NCBI RefSeq assembly: GCF_009905615.1
Contig: NZ_JAAAKW010000005.1
Span: 248,001 to 312,000, forward strand
Reading direction: 5' to 3'
From: Pseudomonas sp. SLFW
GTDB lineage: Bacteria; Pseudomonadota; Gammaproteobacteria; Pseudomonadales; Pseudomonadaceae
Length of the DNA: 64,000 nucleotides
Position numbers and translations under genes: made by a program. The first letter of the stretch is position 1. Each line of letters starts with the position of its first letter. This document shows positions 44,196 to 53,360 of the stretch, piece by piece. The notes under the pieces are model-generated. The model had not been told where the DNA came from. It worked only from the letters and a program-made list of their open reading frames with translations, and made no database searches.

Positions 44196-45512
44196 ATGGC
44201 ACATGACGCATCCACCGTGTTGAACGCGACGGGCGATACCGACGCTCCGTTGACCGTGGCGACCGCCTGGCGACCCATCGTCGCGGGCAGCATCGGCAAC
44301 ACCATCGAGTGGTTCGACTGGTCGATCTACACCGCCTTCGCGCTGTATTTCGGCCCACAGTTTTTTCCTTCCGACAATGAAACAGCGGCGTTGCTGGCCA
44401 CGTTCGGGGTGTTCGCGGTGGGCTTTGGCATGCGTCCGGTCGGCGGGTTGCTGATCGGCCTGTTCAACGATCGGGTCGGGCGTCGCGCGGCACTCACGCT
44501 GACGATTTTGATGATGGCGCTGCCGTCATTGCTGATTGGACTGCTGCCCACCTACGCGAGCATCGGCATCGCGGCGCCGATTCTGATGGTGCTGGCGCGC
44601 ATGGTTCAGGGCGTCTCGGTGGGCGGGGAATATGGCGCTGCGGCGACCTTTCTCGCTGAATCCGCACCGGCGGCCCGACGGGGTTTCTATTCGGGCTTCA
44701 TGTTTTTCAGCATCGCGTTGGGGCTGTTGTTCGCTTCGGCATTGGCCTGGTTCCTGACGTCGGTATTGAGCAAGGAGCAGATGATTGATTACGGCTGGCG
44801 CATCCCGTTTCTGATCGGTTCCCTTGGCAGCTTCGTCGGGCTCTGGTTGCGTCGCTCGGTCGCGGAGCCTGAGGCTTTCCAACAACAGAAAAAACAGGGA
44901 CACGTGGTGCGTCACCCACTGCGTACGCTGTGGCGTGAACACCCGCAGGCCCTTCGGCGCATGGTCGGCATCAGCCTGCTGGGGGCGTTCGCATTCTACC
45001 TGTTCGTCAGCTACATCCCGGTGCATGCCATCCGCACCTCGGGCGCGGCGCCGACGGTGGCCTACGCCGCCAGCACCCTGGCACTGGCGATCTTCATGCT
45101 GTCGCAGCCGCTGTTCGGGCTGCTTTCCGACCGGATCGGCAGACGACCGCAATTGATCCTGTTTGCCCTCGGCTACCTGCTGTTGCTGTACCCGGTGGTG
45201 TCGATGATCAACGCGTCGTTCGTCACGATTCTTGCCGTGGAGCTGTTCGGGTTGCTGTTCTACGGCCTGTACTCCGCGATTGCACCGGCAGTGAAAGCCG
45301 AGCTGTTCAGCACCGATGTCCGTGCCTTGGGGATTGGGCTGCCGTACAACCTAGTGGTGGCGATTTTCGGCGGCACCACCCCCTATTTGATGACCTGGCT
45401 GCAAAGCGTAGGGCATGGCGACTGGTTCCTGTTTTATGTCTCGGCGGCTGCACTGGTCAGCCTCGTCGCGTTCTGGCGCATGCCGGAAACCAAAGGCCAA
45501 CGCCTGCGCTGA
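44196..45512 (+). CDS. MHS-family MFS transporter
   Basis: The 438-residue protein has twelve membrane helices and MHS signatures: GSIGNTIEWFDWSIYTAFALYF, RPVGGLLIGLFNDRVGRR and GVSVGGEYGAAATFLAESAP. It is a paralogue of the carrier at 10.0 kb. It lies inside the acyl-CoA operon, so the likely cargo is the free acid that the CoA transferase then activates. Confidence 0.92.
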   Translation: MAHDASTVLNATGDTDAPLTVATAWRPIVAGSIGNTIEWFDWSIYTAFALYFGPQFFPSDNETAALLATFGVFAVGFGMRPVGGLLIGLFNDRVGRRAALTLTILMMALPSLLIGLLPTYASIGIAAPILMVLARMVQGVSVGGEYGAAATFLAESAPAARRGFYSGFMFFSIALGLLFASALAWFLTSVLSKEQMIDYGWRIPFLIGSLGSFVGLWLRRSVAEPEAFQQQKKQGHVVRHPLRTLWREHPQALRRMVGISLLGAFAFYLFVSYIPVHAIRTSGAAPTVAYAASTLALAIFMLSQPLFGLLSDRIGRRPQLILFALGYLLLLYPVVSMINASFVTILAVELFGLLFYGLYSAIAPAVKAELFSTDVRALGIGLPYNLVVAIFGGTTPYLMTWLQSVGHGDWFLFYVSAAALVSLVAFWRMPETKGQRLR

Positions 45513-45528
45513 ACTTTTCAAGGAAAAC

Positions 45529-46773
45529 ATGATGACTGATGCTTCGCTGTTTGCACCGGGTGCCCTTGATGGTTTGCGGGTACTCGATCTGTCCCGCGTG
45601 TTGGCGGGTCCGTGGTCCACGCAAATCCTCGGCGACCTGGGCGCCGAGGTGATTAAGGTGGAAAACCCCGCTCGGGGCGACGACACCCGTGGCTGGGGCC
45701 CGCCCTTCCTGGAAAGTGGCGACAAGCCGTGGGATGCCGCTTATTACTTCTGCACCAATCGAAACAAGCAGGCCATCGCCGTGGATTTCGCGCAGCCTGA
45801 AGGCGCGCAGATCCTTCGCGATCTGGCCGCCAAGGCCGATATCGTCATCGAAAACTTCAAGGTCGGCACGCTCGCCCGGTACGGCCTGGATTATCAGAGC
45901 CTCAAGGTGCTCAACCCCCGGTTGATTTACTGTTCCATCACCGGGTTCGGTCAGACCGGACCGTATGCACCTCGGGGCGGCTATGACTTTCTGGTGCAGG
46001 GCATGAGCGGGCTGATGAGCGTGATTGGTCGTCGCGATGACGAGCCCGGCGCGGGCCCCTTGAAAGTCGGCATACCGGCCAGCGATCTGTTTTGCGGTCT
46101 GTACGCGACGGTCTCGATTTTGGCCGCGGTGCATCACCGAACACGAACCGGGGAGGGTCAAGCGATCGATTGTGCATTGCTCGATTGCCAAGTGTCGTTG
46201 CTGGCGAATCAGGGCATGAATTACCTGGTCGGTGGGCAAGTACCCGGTCGATTGGGCAACGCTCATCCCAACGTCGTGCCGTATCGCGACTTTGCCGCCG
46301 CTGACGATTACATTCTGGTCGCATGCGGGGGCGACGGGCAATTTCAGGCGTTGTGCCAGCTACTCGAACGCCCCGATCTGGGGGAAGACCCCCGTTACCG
46401 CAACAACGCCGGGCGCAGTCAGCATCGCAAGGAGCTGGAACTGCAGTTGGCCCACAGCATCGCGACGTGGCCTGCGGCTGAACTGTTGGCTCGGATGGCC
46501 CAGAGCGGGGTGCCGGGTGGGCCGATCAACAGCGTGGCCCAAGCGCTCGCCGACCCGCACGTCCAGGCCCGCGACATGTTGCACACGATGCGTCGCGATG
46601 ACGGTTCCGAGGTGACAGTGATCGGCTTTCCGGCGAAGCTTTCGGCCACACCGGCGAGTTATCGGCGCGCGCCGCCCGGTTTCGCACGAGACACCCACGA
46701 TGTGTTACGCCGGACGCTGGAGCTGGATGACCCAACCCTCGCGCGGCTGGCACGCGAGGGGGTCGTGGGCTAG
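45529..46773 (+). CDS. CaiB/BaiF-family (class III) CoA transferase
   Basis: The ATG at 45529 (AAGGAAAAC upstream) gives 414 residues; a longer frame inside the carrier gene is not real. Signature: LDGLRVLDLSRVLAGPWSTQILGDLGAEVIKVENPARGDDTRGWGP, then NRNKQAIAVDF. The catalytic Asp is in KVGIPASDLFCGLYATVSILAA. It moves CoA from a donor such as succinyl-CoA to a carboxylic acid. It ends the operon and probably makes the acyl-CoA that the two dehydrogenases use. Confidence 0.93.
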   Translation: MMTDASLFAPGALDGLRVLDLSRVLAGPWSTQILGDLGAEVIKVENPARGDDTRGWGPPFLESGDKPWDAAYYFCTNRNKQAIAVDFAQPEGAQILRDLAAKADIVIENFKVGTLARYGLDYQSLKVLNPRLIYCSITGFGQTGPYAPRGGYDFLVQGMSGLMSVIGRRDDEPGAGPLKVGIPASDLFCGLYATVSILAAVHHRTRTGEGQAIDCALLDCQVSLLANQGMNYLVGGQVPGRLGNAHPNVVPYRDFAAADDYILVACGGDGQFQALCQLLERPDLGEDPRYRNNAGRSQHRKELELQLAHSIATWPAAELLARMAQSGVPGGPINSVAQALADPHVQARDMLHTMRRDDGSEVTVIGFPAKLSATPASYRRAPPGFARDTHDVLRRTLELDDPTLARLAREGVVG

Positions 46774-46783
46774 CGGAGGGACT

Positions 46784-48298
46784 TTACTCGTTGATCCGCG
46801 GATGCTGCTGCACCAGCTCTTTACGCTTGGCTTCCAGCTCCGCGATCTGCTGATCGAGGTCTTCGATCTTCTGTTCGATGTTGTCGTGGTAGTCCTCCAG
46901 CAGCTCTTTGGCTTCTTCAAGGTTGGAGGCTGCCGGGGCGGCGCCGCGCAGGGGTTTGTTGGCGGTTTCTTTCATGGTCAGGCCGGTCACCAGACCGATC
47001 ACCGCGACCACCATCAGGTAGTACGCCGGCATGTACAGGTTGTTGGTGGTTTCCACCAGCCAGGCGGCGAGGGTGGGGGTGACGCCCGCGATCAGCACCG
47101 AGACGTTGAACGCACTGGCCAGCGCGCTGTAACGGATGTGCGTGGGGAACATCGCGGGAAGGGTGGACGCCATCACGCCGATGAAGAAGTTGAGCACCAC
47201 AGCAAGGATCAGTAATCCGGCGAAGATGAGGCCGATCTTGCCGCTGATGATCAACATGAACGCTGGAATCGCCAGGATGAACAGCGCGATGCTGCCGACG
47301 ATGATAAAGGGCTTGCGGCCGATTTTGTCGCTGATGAAACCGATCAGGGGCTGCACGAACAGCATGCCGACCATGATCGCGATGATGATCAGCACACCAC
47401 GGTTTTCGCTGTAATGCAGGTTGTGGGACAGATAGCTCGGCATGTACGTCAGTAGCATGTAGTACGTAACGTTGGTCGCGACCACGATGCCGATGCAGGT
47501 CAACAGGCTACGCCAGTGCTGGACGGCGACTTCCTTGAACGAGACTTTCGGGCCGTGGGACAGGCCTTCGCGATCACCCTGTTCGAGCTTTTCCACATGC
47601 TGCTGGAACGCCGGGGTTTCTTCGAGGGCGTTTCGCAGGTACAGGCCGAGCATGCCCAGCGGCAGGGCGAGGAAGAACGGCAGGCGCCAGCCCCATTCCT
47701 GGAATTTGTCTTCGCCGATGACGGCGGAAATCATCACCACAATACCCGCGCCCAGCACGAAACCGGCGATGGAACCGAAGTCCAGCCAGCTGCCGAGGAA
47801 GCCGCGTTTGCGGTCCGGGGCGTACTCGGCGACGAAGATCGACGCGCCGGTGTATTCACCACCGACCGAGAAGCCCTGGGCCATTTTCGCCAGCAACAGC
47901 AGGATCGGCGCCCAGATGCCGATGGAGGCGTAGGAGGGGATCAGGCCGATGGCCGTGGTGCTGAGCGACATGATGACGATGGTCGCGGCAAGGACTTTCT
48001 GTCGGCCGTATTTGTCACCCAACGCGCCGAAAAACAGGCCACCCAGTGGACGAATCAGGAAGGGCACCGAGAAGGTCGCCAACGCGGCAACCATTTGCAC
48101 GCCAGGGGAGGCGCCGGGGAAAAACACTTTGCCGAGCACGTAGGCGACGAAGCCGTACACGCCGAAGTCGAACCATTCCATGGCGTTACCGAGGGCGGCT
48201 GCGGTGATCGCCTTACGCATTTTCGCGTCGTCGACAATCGTGATGTCCTGCAGCCCAATCGGTTTGACTTTTTTCTTGCCTAATTTCATACGGGTCAC
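46784..48298 (-). CDS. proP: Osmosensory proline/betaine transporter ProP
   Basis: The 504 residues match E. coli ProP almost throughout: ITAAALGNAMEWFDFGVYGF, LIRPLGGLFFGALGDKYGRQ, KMAQGFSVGGEYTGASIFVA and LPAMFPTHIRYSALASAFNV. The C-terminal tail has the antiparallel coiled coil NIEQKIEDLDQQIAELEAKR, ending HPRINE, which adjusts the osmolality set point. It is a proton symporter for proline, glycine betaine and ectoine. The start is ATG 48298 or, nine bases in, ATG 48289. Confidence 0.97.
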   Translation of the reverse strand: MTRMKLGKKKVKPIGLQDITIVDDAKMRKAITAAALGNAMEWFDFGVYGFVAYVLGKVFFPGASPGVQMVAALATFSVPFLIRPLGGLFFGALGDKYGRQKVLAATIVIMSLSTTAIGLIPSYASIGIWAPILLLLAKMAQGFSVGGEYTGASIFVAEYAPDRKRGFLGSWLDFGSIAGFVLGAGIVVMISAVIGEDKFQEWGWRLPFFLALPLGMLGLYLRNALEETPAFQQHVEKLEQGDREGLSHGPKVSFKEVAVQHWRSLLTCIGIVVATNVTYYMLLTYMPSYLSHNLHYSENRGVLIIIAIMVGMLFVQPLIGFISDKIGRKPFIIVGSIALFILAIPAFMLIISGKIGLIFAGLLILAVVLNFFIGVMASTLPAMFPTHIRYSALASAFNVSVLIAGVTPTLAAWLVETTNNLYMPAYYLMVVAVIGLVTGLTMKETANKPLRGAAPAASNLEEAKELLEDYHDNIEQKIEDLDQQIAELEAKRKELVQQHPRINE

Positions 48299-48390
48299 TC
48301 AGTTGCGGAATCGGTCTAGCCTGCAGATGCCATCGTAGTGGTGGCACCGCTCTAACCGATCAGATACATGAGGACACGAAATAATTCAGC

Positions 48391-48768
48391 GGGGGGAGTG
48401 AATTCATTCGCCAAAAGGGGCCGTAAAGCCGATACATCCCTGTCGCCTGACCTGCCTTTCGCGAATGAATTCGCTCCCACAGAAGTCCAGCGCCGCCGCG
48501 AAGCTTGGGGTCTGACACGGGTTCAAATTGTGGGAGCGAATTCATTCGCGAAGGGGCCGTAAAGCCGATACATCCCTGTCGCCTGACCTACCTTTCGCGA
48601 ATGAATTCGCTCCCACAGAAGTCCAGCGCCGCCCCGAAGCTTGAGGTCTGATACGGGTTCAACTGTGGGAGCGAATTTATTCGCGAAGAGGGCCGTACAG
48701 TCGGTACATCCCTGTTGCCTGATCCATCATTCGTCGGTATGCCGCCCAGAATGAATTCGCTCCCACAG
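48391..48768. repeat. Cluster of three tandem REP pairs (BIME array)
   Basis: Three inverted REP pairs repeat at about 135 bases: 48391-48482 (left arm damaged), 48529-48618 and 48664-48768 (middle diverged). The loop between arms (GGCCGTAAAGCCGATACATC...) and the linkers between pairs (CGAAGCTTG.GGTCTGA) are also conserved, so whole units were duplicated. The rest of this 500-base gap has no gene. Confidence 0.92.
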
Positions 48769-48813
48769 CTTTTTCACGGGACCGGCATCTTGCGCTGCCG
48801 GTCCTGCGAAGCC

Positions 48814-49671
48814 TCAAGGACGAATGTCAGCCTTGAACCACTTCTCGGACAGGCGTTTTACGGTGCCGTCGGCCAGTGCTTCTTTCAGCGCACCGTCGAA
48901 CTTCTCGCGCAGGTCGTTATCCGCCTTGCGGAAGCCCAACGCTTCGCCCGGGCCCCAGATGTCACCGCCGATTTTCGGGCCGATCATTTTCACGGCGGCG
49001 TTATCAGGCGTGTCGAGGGCGGAGGTGAAGAAGGTCACGTCGTCGAACGCGAAGTCGATGCGACCGGCGTTCAGATCGAGCAGGTGCTCGGCGGACTTGG
49101 CGTAGGTGCGAATGTCCGCCACGCCGGTGAAGTTGTCTTCGACAAATTTGGTGTACGCCGTGCCCGTCTGGATGCCGAGGGTCTTGCCCTTGAGCATCAC
49201 TTTCATTTTGTCGATGGCGGCTTTGTCTTTCGTTGGGTCGCCGCTCAGTTTGAGCACTTCGTTGCTCGGCATGCTGGCGATGATCTTCGGATCGGCGCTG
49301 ACGAACACGGCCTGGGTGTTGGCGTAAGGGATGGAGAACGCGATCTCGTTCTGACGCTCGGGGGTGATGACGATGGCGTCCATCAGCACGTCGAATTTGC
49401 CCGCGTTAAGGCCGGCGATCATGCCGTCCCAGTTTTGCGCTTGCAGTTTGCATTCGAGCTTGATACGAGCGCAGACGTCTTTCAGCAACTCAGGCTCGAA
49501 ACCGGAAATCTCACCGCTGGGCAGGGTGATGTTCCAAGGCTCATAGGCGCCCTCGGTCGCAACGCGAACCGAAGTCCATTCCTTGGCGGAAGCCGCTCCG
49601 CCGAAAACCAGGCTGCCGCCCAGTGCTGCACACGCGAGGATTTTTTTAGTGACGTTATAGGTGTGGCCCAT
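48814..49671 (-). CDS. Periplasmic polar amino acid-binding protein
   Basis: From ATG 49671 (GGGGAAAC upstream) the product has 285 residues; ATG 49683 adds four. The signal peptide ends LVFGGAASA-KEW. The mature part is SBP_bac_3: VRVATEGAYEPWNITLPSGEISGFEPELLKDVCARI, LQAQNWDGMIAGLNAGKFDVLMDAIVITPERQNEIAFSIPY. Its permeases and ATPase are probably the genes at 51.9-54.2 kb, since those lack their own binding protein. The oxygenase and LysR gene lie between. Confidence 0.92.
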   Translation of the reverse strand: MGHTYNVTKKILACAALGGSLVFGGAASAKEWTSVRVATEGAYEPWNITLPSGEISGFEPELLKDVCARIKLECKLQAQNWDGMIAGLNAGKFDVLMDAIVITPERQNEIAFSIPYANTQAVFVSADPKIIASMPSNEVLKLSGDPTKDKAAIDKMKVMLKGKTLGIQTGTAYTKFVEDNFTGVADIRTYAKSAEHLLDLNAGRIDFAFDDVTFFTSALDTPDNAAVKMIGPKIGGDIWGPGEALGFRKADNDLREKFDGALKEALADGTVKRLSEKWFKADIRP

Positions 49672-49742
49672 GTGTTTCCCCATCTGGTTGAAAGGACTGG
49701 CAGGGTCAAGCTAGATCAAAAGCCGCGAATCGTCTGTTTTTA

Positions 49743-50558
49743 TTATGCTGCTGTGGTTTCGGTGTTTGGCTGGGCCGCACGCCCATAAAAACCGATCTGC
49801 TCTTCGGCGCTGAACATCACGCCAGGCTTTTCGTAGTAAGAGAACACCGCGACCATCCGTTCGCGTTGACCCTGTACCGGCGTCACCCGGTGCGCGGTAT
49901 TTTTCCCACGAAACACATTGAGAGTGCCAGCGCTGAGACGCAGTTTCTGCACCTCGGGGTCGTTTCCACGCAACAAGTCGGCCACGCCGTCGTAATTGGG
50001 ATCGTCCGCCGTGCGCAGGTCGGTGCGGTATTCGAACTCGCCTCCGGCTTCCGGCGCCTGGAGCATCAAAGTGGTGGTGAACTCCGAACGGTCGAAGTGC
50101 CAGTTCAGGGTTTCGCCTTCGCGGTAGCTCATCACATTGACCCGCGCCAGAGGGTCGGCCATGACGTACAGCGCCGGTTTTTCCATCACCGCGCTGAGGA
50201 ATGCCACCAGCGGTGGGTATTCGTAAACCTCGGTGACGACCGTGCTGGCAAGCTGATCGCCGCACAGGGTGTGGCTGACCGTCTCGACCTTTTTCAACGC
50301 CGGGTGATCGGCGGGCAATTCCGGGATCTCCGGCTTGAAGTAGATGTTGTGCGAGCGTTTGTGCGTGTGGGATTCGGCGTCCATGGTCGGTTGAATCTGC
50401 CGTGCGGCCAGTCCGACGTGTTCGTCCTGAATGAAGCCTTCAAGGCTGAACATGCCGTTGCGGGCCAGTTCGGCGCGGGCCTTGTCGACCAGTGCGTTCC
50501 ATTCCTCGCTGCCGACGCGGTCGAGCGGGTAGCGCTGAAGATTGATGACAGTGTTCAT
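49743..50558 (-). CDS. BesD-like Fe(II)/2-oxoglutarate oxygenase, HxD-type
   Basis: The 271 residues show a facial triad: H154-F-D156 in LNWHFDRSEF and H223 in GKNTAHRVTPV, with R232 or R234 as the 2-oxoglutarate contact. Overall length, the VNVMSYREGETLNWH lead-in and the spacing of the His residues (69) remind of BesD-type lysine halogenases (H137/H204, spacing 67), but those have Gly instead of Asp. So a hydroxylase acting on a free amino acid is more likely. The family link comes from memory of the motif layout and should be treated as moderate. It is divergent from a LysR gene and beside an amino acid importer. Confidence 0.78.
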   Translation of the reverse strand: MNTVINLQRYPLDRVGSEEWNALVDKARAELARNGMFSLEGFIQDEHVGLAARQIQPTMDAESHTHKRSHNIYFKPEIPELPADHPALKKVETVSHTLCGDQLASTVVTEVYEYPPLVAFLSAVMEKPALYVMADPLARVNVMSYREGETLNWHFDRSEFTTTLMLQAPEAGGEFEYRTDLRTADDPNYDGVADLLRGNDPEVQKLRLSAGTLNVFRGKNTAHRVTPVQGQRERMVAVFSYYEKPGVMFSAEEQIGFYGRAAQPNTETTAA

Positions 50559-50693
50559 GTCGGCACTCCTTGTTGAAGGGCGGCCTGTTCACGCGAGGCC
50601 GCTGAGGTATGGCCTAAAGCTAACGTGGGGAAATCTTCGCAACAACGGCAAAAATTGTTAGCCTCCCCCTAGAAAAACTTGGGGAAGACGCAC

Positions 50694-51590
50694 ATGAAAC
50701 GATTGCCACCCTTGAATGCCGTGCGCACCTTCGAAGTGGCGGCGCGGTTGGCGAGCTTCGTCGCGGCCGGGAAGGAGCTCGGGGTTTCCGCCGCAGCGGT
50801 GAGCCAACAGGTGCGCCATCTGGAGGAATACTTCGGCAAGAAGCTCTTCGTGCGCAGCGGCAATCGCTTGTCGCTGACCGACGCCGGGCTGGCCATTTTC
50901 CCGCAGACCTCACGGGCGCTGGATGACATCGCCGCCATGACCGTTCGCCTCCTGGAAGGGGAAATGCGCACACGATTGATCGTCAGCGTGCCGTTCTCCC
51001 TGGCCGAAGTGTGGCTGGCGCCGAAGCTCGCGGCCTTGCTCGAAGGCTACCCCCAGTTGTCGGTGGACGTGCGGGTCGAAGACGATCCCGTGGACCTGGC
51101 CCGGCACGATGTCGATATCCGTGTCAGCTATGGCGACTATCACTACCCTGGCCTTGAAGCGATTCCCTTGGTGCATGATCACGTCGTGCCGCTGTGTGCA
51201 CCGGAATGGTGGTATCGCCACGGCAACAGCGAATTCGACCTCACGCGCATTCACGAAAGCCTGTTCATTCACACGCAATGGGGGCCGAATTACGCGTCCC
51301 ATCCGACGTGGAGCGACTGGTACGCGAGTGAAGTCGGGCAGCCATCGCCGGACCCGGCACTGGGCCGACGCTCCGGGCTGTCGAGCCTGTCGATCACCTT
51401 GGCAAAGCTCGGGTGCGGGATTGCGCTGGGGCAAAAGCTCATCGCCCAGCCTGATCTGGCGGCGGGGCGGTTGATCGTGTTGTCTGCGCGTTCTCTGCCG
51501 CTGGGGCACCCGTACTGCGCGTTTGTGCCGACCGAGAAACGCAAGCGAGCGAATGTGCAGAGTTTTTTGGGGGTGTTGGGGGAGGGGTGA
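50694..51590 (+). CDS. LysR-family regulator (GcvA-like)
   Basis: The ATG at 50694 after GGGGAAG gives 298 residues. The start MKRLPPLNAVRTFEVAARLASFVAAGKELGVSAAAVSQQVRHLEEYFGKKLF is the classic GcvA-branch DNA-binding domain. The effector part has VDIRVSYGDYHYPGL. It is divergent from the oxygenase gene, with 135 bases between starts, and probably controls it and the importer. Confidence 0.92.
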   Translation: MKRLPPLNAVRTFEVAARLASFVAAGKELGVSAAAVSQQVRHLEEYFGKKLFVRSGNRLSLTDAGLAIFPQTSRALDDIAAMTVRLLEGEMRTRLIVSVPFSLAEVWLAPKLAALLEGYPQLSVDVRVEDDPVDLARHDVDIRVSYGDYHYPGLEAIPLVHDHVVPLCAPEWWYRHGNSEFDLTRIHESLFIHTQWGPNYASHPTWSDWYASEVGQPSPDPALGRRSGLSSLSITLAKLGCGIALGQKLIAQPDLAAGRLIVLSARSLPLGHPYCAFVPTEKRKRANVQSFLGVLGEG

Positions 51591-51794
51591 TGGGCCAACC
51601 CATCTGTTACACCCCGACGCACTTCAATGGCGCCAGATGTTTCCCACCGCCCCAAACCGATGCGTCCTACGCAGCCGGAAGAAAATACCCACATACCCTG
51701 TCATGGAACCTTATCCCCCTTCAAACGCCTGAACAGAGGGGTCGCAGCCCGATCGGCAACGACCCCAAACGATCTGGCAATCAAATTGCATATG

Positions 51795-51808
51795 CTTGTA
51801 AAGACAAG
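51795..51808. promoter_or_regulatory. Dyad CTTGT-AAAG-ACAAG, GntR/FCD-type operator candidate
   Basis: The perfect 5+5 repeat includes TTGT-N4-ACAA, the layout of many FCD-type GntR sites. It lies 65-78 bases before the permease start at 51873, in an otherwise gene-free 282-base gap. Confidence 0.45.
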
Positions 51809-51872
51809 TATGTATGAGTTGGGGGTGTCGCCAGACACCGGACCTTGAACTGTTTGCGGCGGGAATGACGCT

Positions 51873-52592
51873 ATGGATCTCTTACAGCTGCTCAGCTTCG
51901 GTAACGGCGGGTGGGGCGCGGCCTTGCTCAAGGCCGCAGGCATGACGGTGGTGCTGACATTGGCGGCGTTGCTGGTGGGGGCGGTGGCCGGGAGTGCCGT
52001 TGCGGCGGCCAAGCTCTCGCGCCGTCGCCCGTTGCGTTACCTCGGCGACGCTTATTCGATCCTGTTTCGCGGGATTCCCGAATTGCTGGTCATCTACCTG
52101 TTCTACTTCGGCGGCGCCACCGTGATGGGGGCCGTCAACCATTGGTTCGGCGGCGAAGGGTTCGTCGACACGCCACCGTTTCTGGTCGGCGCGCTGGCGG
52201 TCGGGCTGATCTCCGGCTCCTATCAGGCGGAAGTCTACCGGGGCGCCTACCTCGCCATTGTGAAGGGCGAACTTGAAGCCGCGCTGGCCATCGGCATGAC
52301 CAAGGGCATGCGCATCCGTCGCGTGCTGATCCCGCAAGTGTGGCGTTACGCGCTGCCGGGGCTGGGCAACGTCTGGCAGATGACCCTCAAGGATTCGGCG
52401 CTGATTTCGGTGATCGGCCTCGTCGAACTGATGCGCGCCAGTCAGGTGGCAGCCGGTTCCACGCGCCAATACTTCACGTTCTACATCGTCGGCGGCGCGT
52501 GTTACCTGATCCTCACCGGGCTGTCAGGACGCCTGTTCAACATTGCCGAAAACCGCGTGCAGCGCACCCAGCGCCGCAACCCGAACGCCTGA
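51873..52592 (+). CDS. Polar amino acid ABC permease (HisQ-like)
   Basis: The 239 residues have about five membrane helices. The family EAA loop is EAALAIGMTKGMRIRRVLIPQVWRYALPG. The sequence is of the HisQ/OccQ side of such pairs (LFRGIPELLVIYLFYFGGATVMG). It forms the first half of the membrane channel with the next gene, 13 bases downstream. Confidence 0.93.
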   Translation: MDLLQLLSFGNGGWGAALLKAAGMTVVLTLAALLVGAVAGSAVAAAKLSRRRPLRYLGDAYSILFRGIPELLVIYLFYFGGATVMGAVNHWFGGEGFVDTPPFLVGALAVGLISGSYQAEVYRGAYLAIVKGELEAALAIGMTKGMRIRRVLIPQVWRYALPGLGNVWQMTLKDSALISVIGLVELMRASQVAAGSTRQYFTFYIVGGACYLILTGLSGRLFNIAENRVQRTQRRNPNA

Positions 52593-52605
52593 GAGGGGAA
52601 CCACG

Positions 52606-53343
52606 ATGATCGATTTTGCCTTTCTCAGTGACACGATGCTCAAGCTGCTGGCGGCGTTGCCCACCACCCTGAGCCTGTTCTTCGCCAGCCTGTCCATCGG
52701 CCTGTTGCTCGCCGTGGGCGTGGTCTCGTTGCGCGTCAGCCGCTGGCCATTTCTGAGCTACCCGGCACGCTTTTACATCTGGCTGTTTCGCGGCACGCCG
52801 CTGCTGATCCAGATGTTCCTCATCTATTACGGCCTGGGCCAGTTCTCGGCCATCCGCAGCAGCTTCATGTGGGAAATCCTGCGCTCGCCCTATGGTTGCG
52901 CGGTGGTCTCGCTGGCGATGTGCACGGCGGGTTACACCGCTGAAATCCTGCGCGGCGGACTGCTCGCCGTGCCTCAGGGCCAGATCGAAGCGGGCAAGGC
53001 CGTGGGCATGAGCCGCTGGACCTTGCTGTACCGGGTGATTGGTCCGGTCACCTTGCGTCAGGCCTTGCCGGCCTATTCGACCGAAGCGGTGTTGATGGTC
53101 AAATCCACGGCCATTGCCAGCCTGGTGACGGTGTGGGACGTGACCGGCGTCGCGCAGCAAATCATTCAGCGCACCTACCGCACGATGGAAGTGTTCCTCT
53201 GCGCGGCGGTGATTTATCTGGTGCTGAACTTCCTCATCGTTCGCTTCATGTCGTGGATCGAGTACCAACTCTCGCCGCACCTGCGCGAACGCCCTGTACA
53301 GCCGGTGGCCACCCCGGCCGCTGAAACGCCTCCATCCCTTTGA
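52606..53343 (+). CDS. Polar amino acid ABC permease (HisM-like)
   Basis: The ATG at 52606 (GAGAGGGGAA upstream) gives 245 residues; the longer overlapping frame is not needed. Markers are [20 protein letters not shown] and the EAA loop [28 protein letters not shown]. It completes the heterodimeric channel. The ATPase gene follows within 17 bases. Confidence 0.93.
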   Translation: MIDFAFLSDTMLKLLAALPTTLSLFFASLSIGLLLAVGVVSLRVSRWPFLSYPARFYIWLFRGTPLLIQMFLIYYGLGQFSAIRSSFMWEILRSPYGCAVVSLAMCTAGYTAEILRGGLLAVPQGQIEAGKAVGMSRWTLLYRVIGPVTLRQALPAYSTEAVLMVKSTAIASLVTVWDVTGVAQQIIQRTYRTMEVFLCAAVIYLVLNFLIVRFMSWIEYQLSPHLRERPVQPVATPAAETPPSL

Positions 53344-53360
53344 ACACTGCGGAGCCCGTC

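Noticed and set aside
48391..48768. Tandem palindromic units as a CRISPR array
   Set aside because: Units are inverted REP pairs with conserved loops and linkers, not short repeats with unique spacers, and no cas genes are near.
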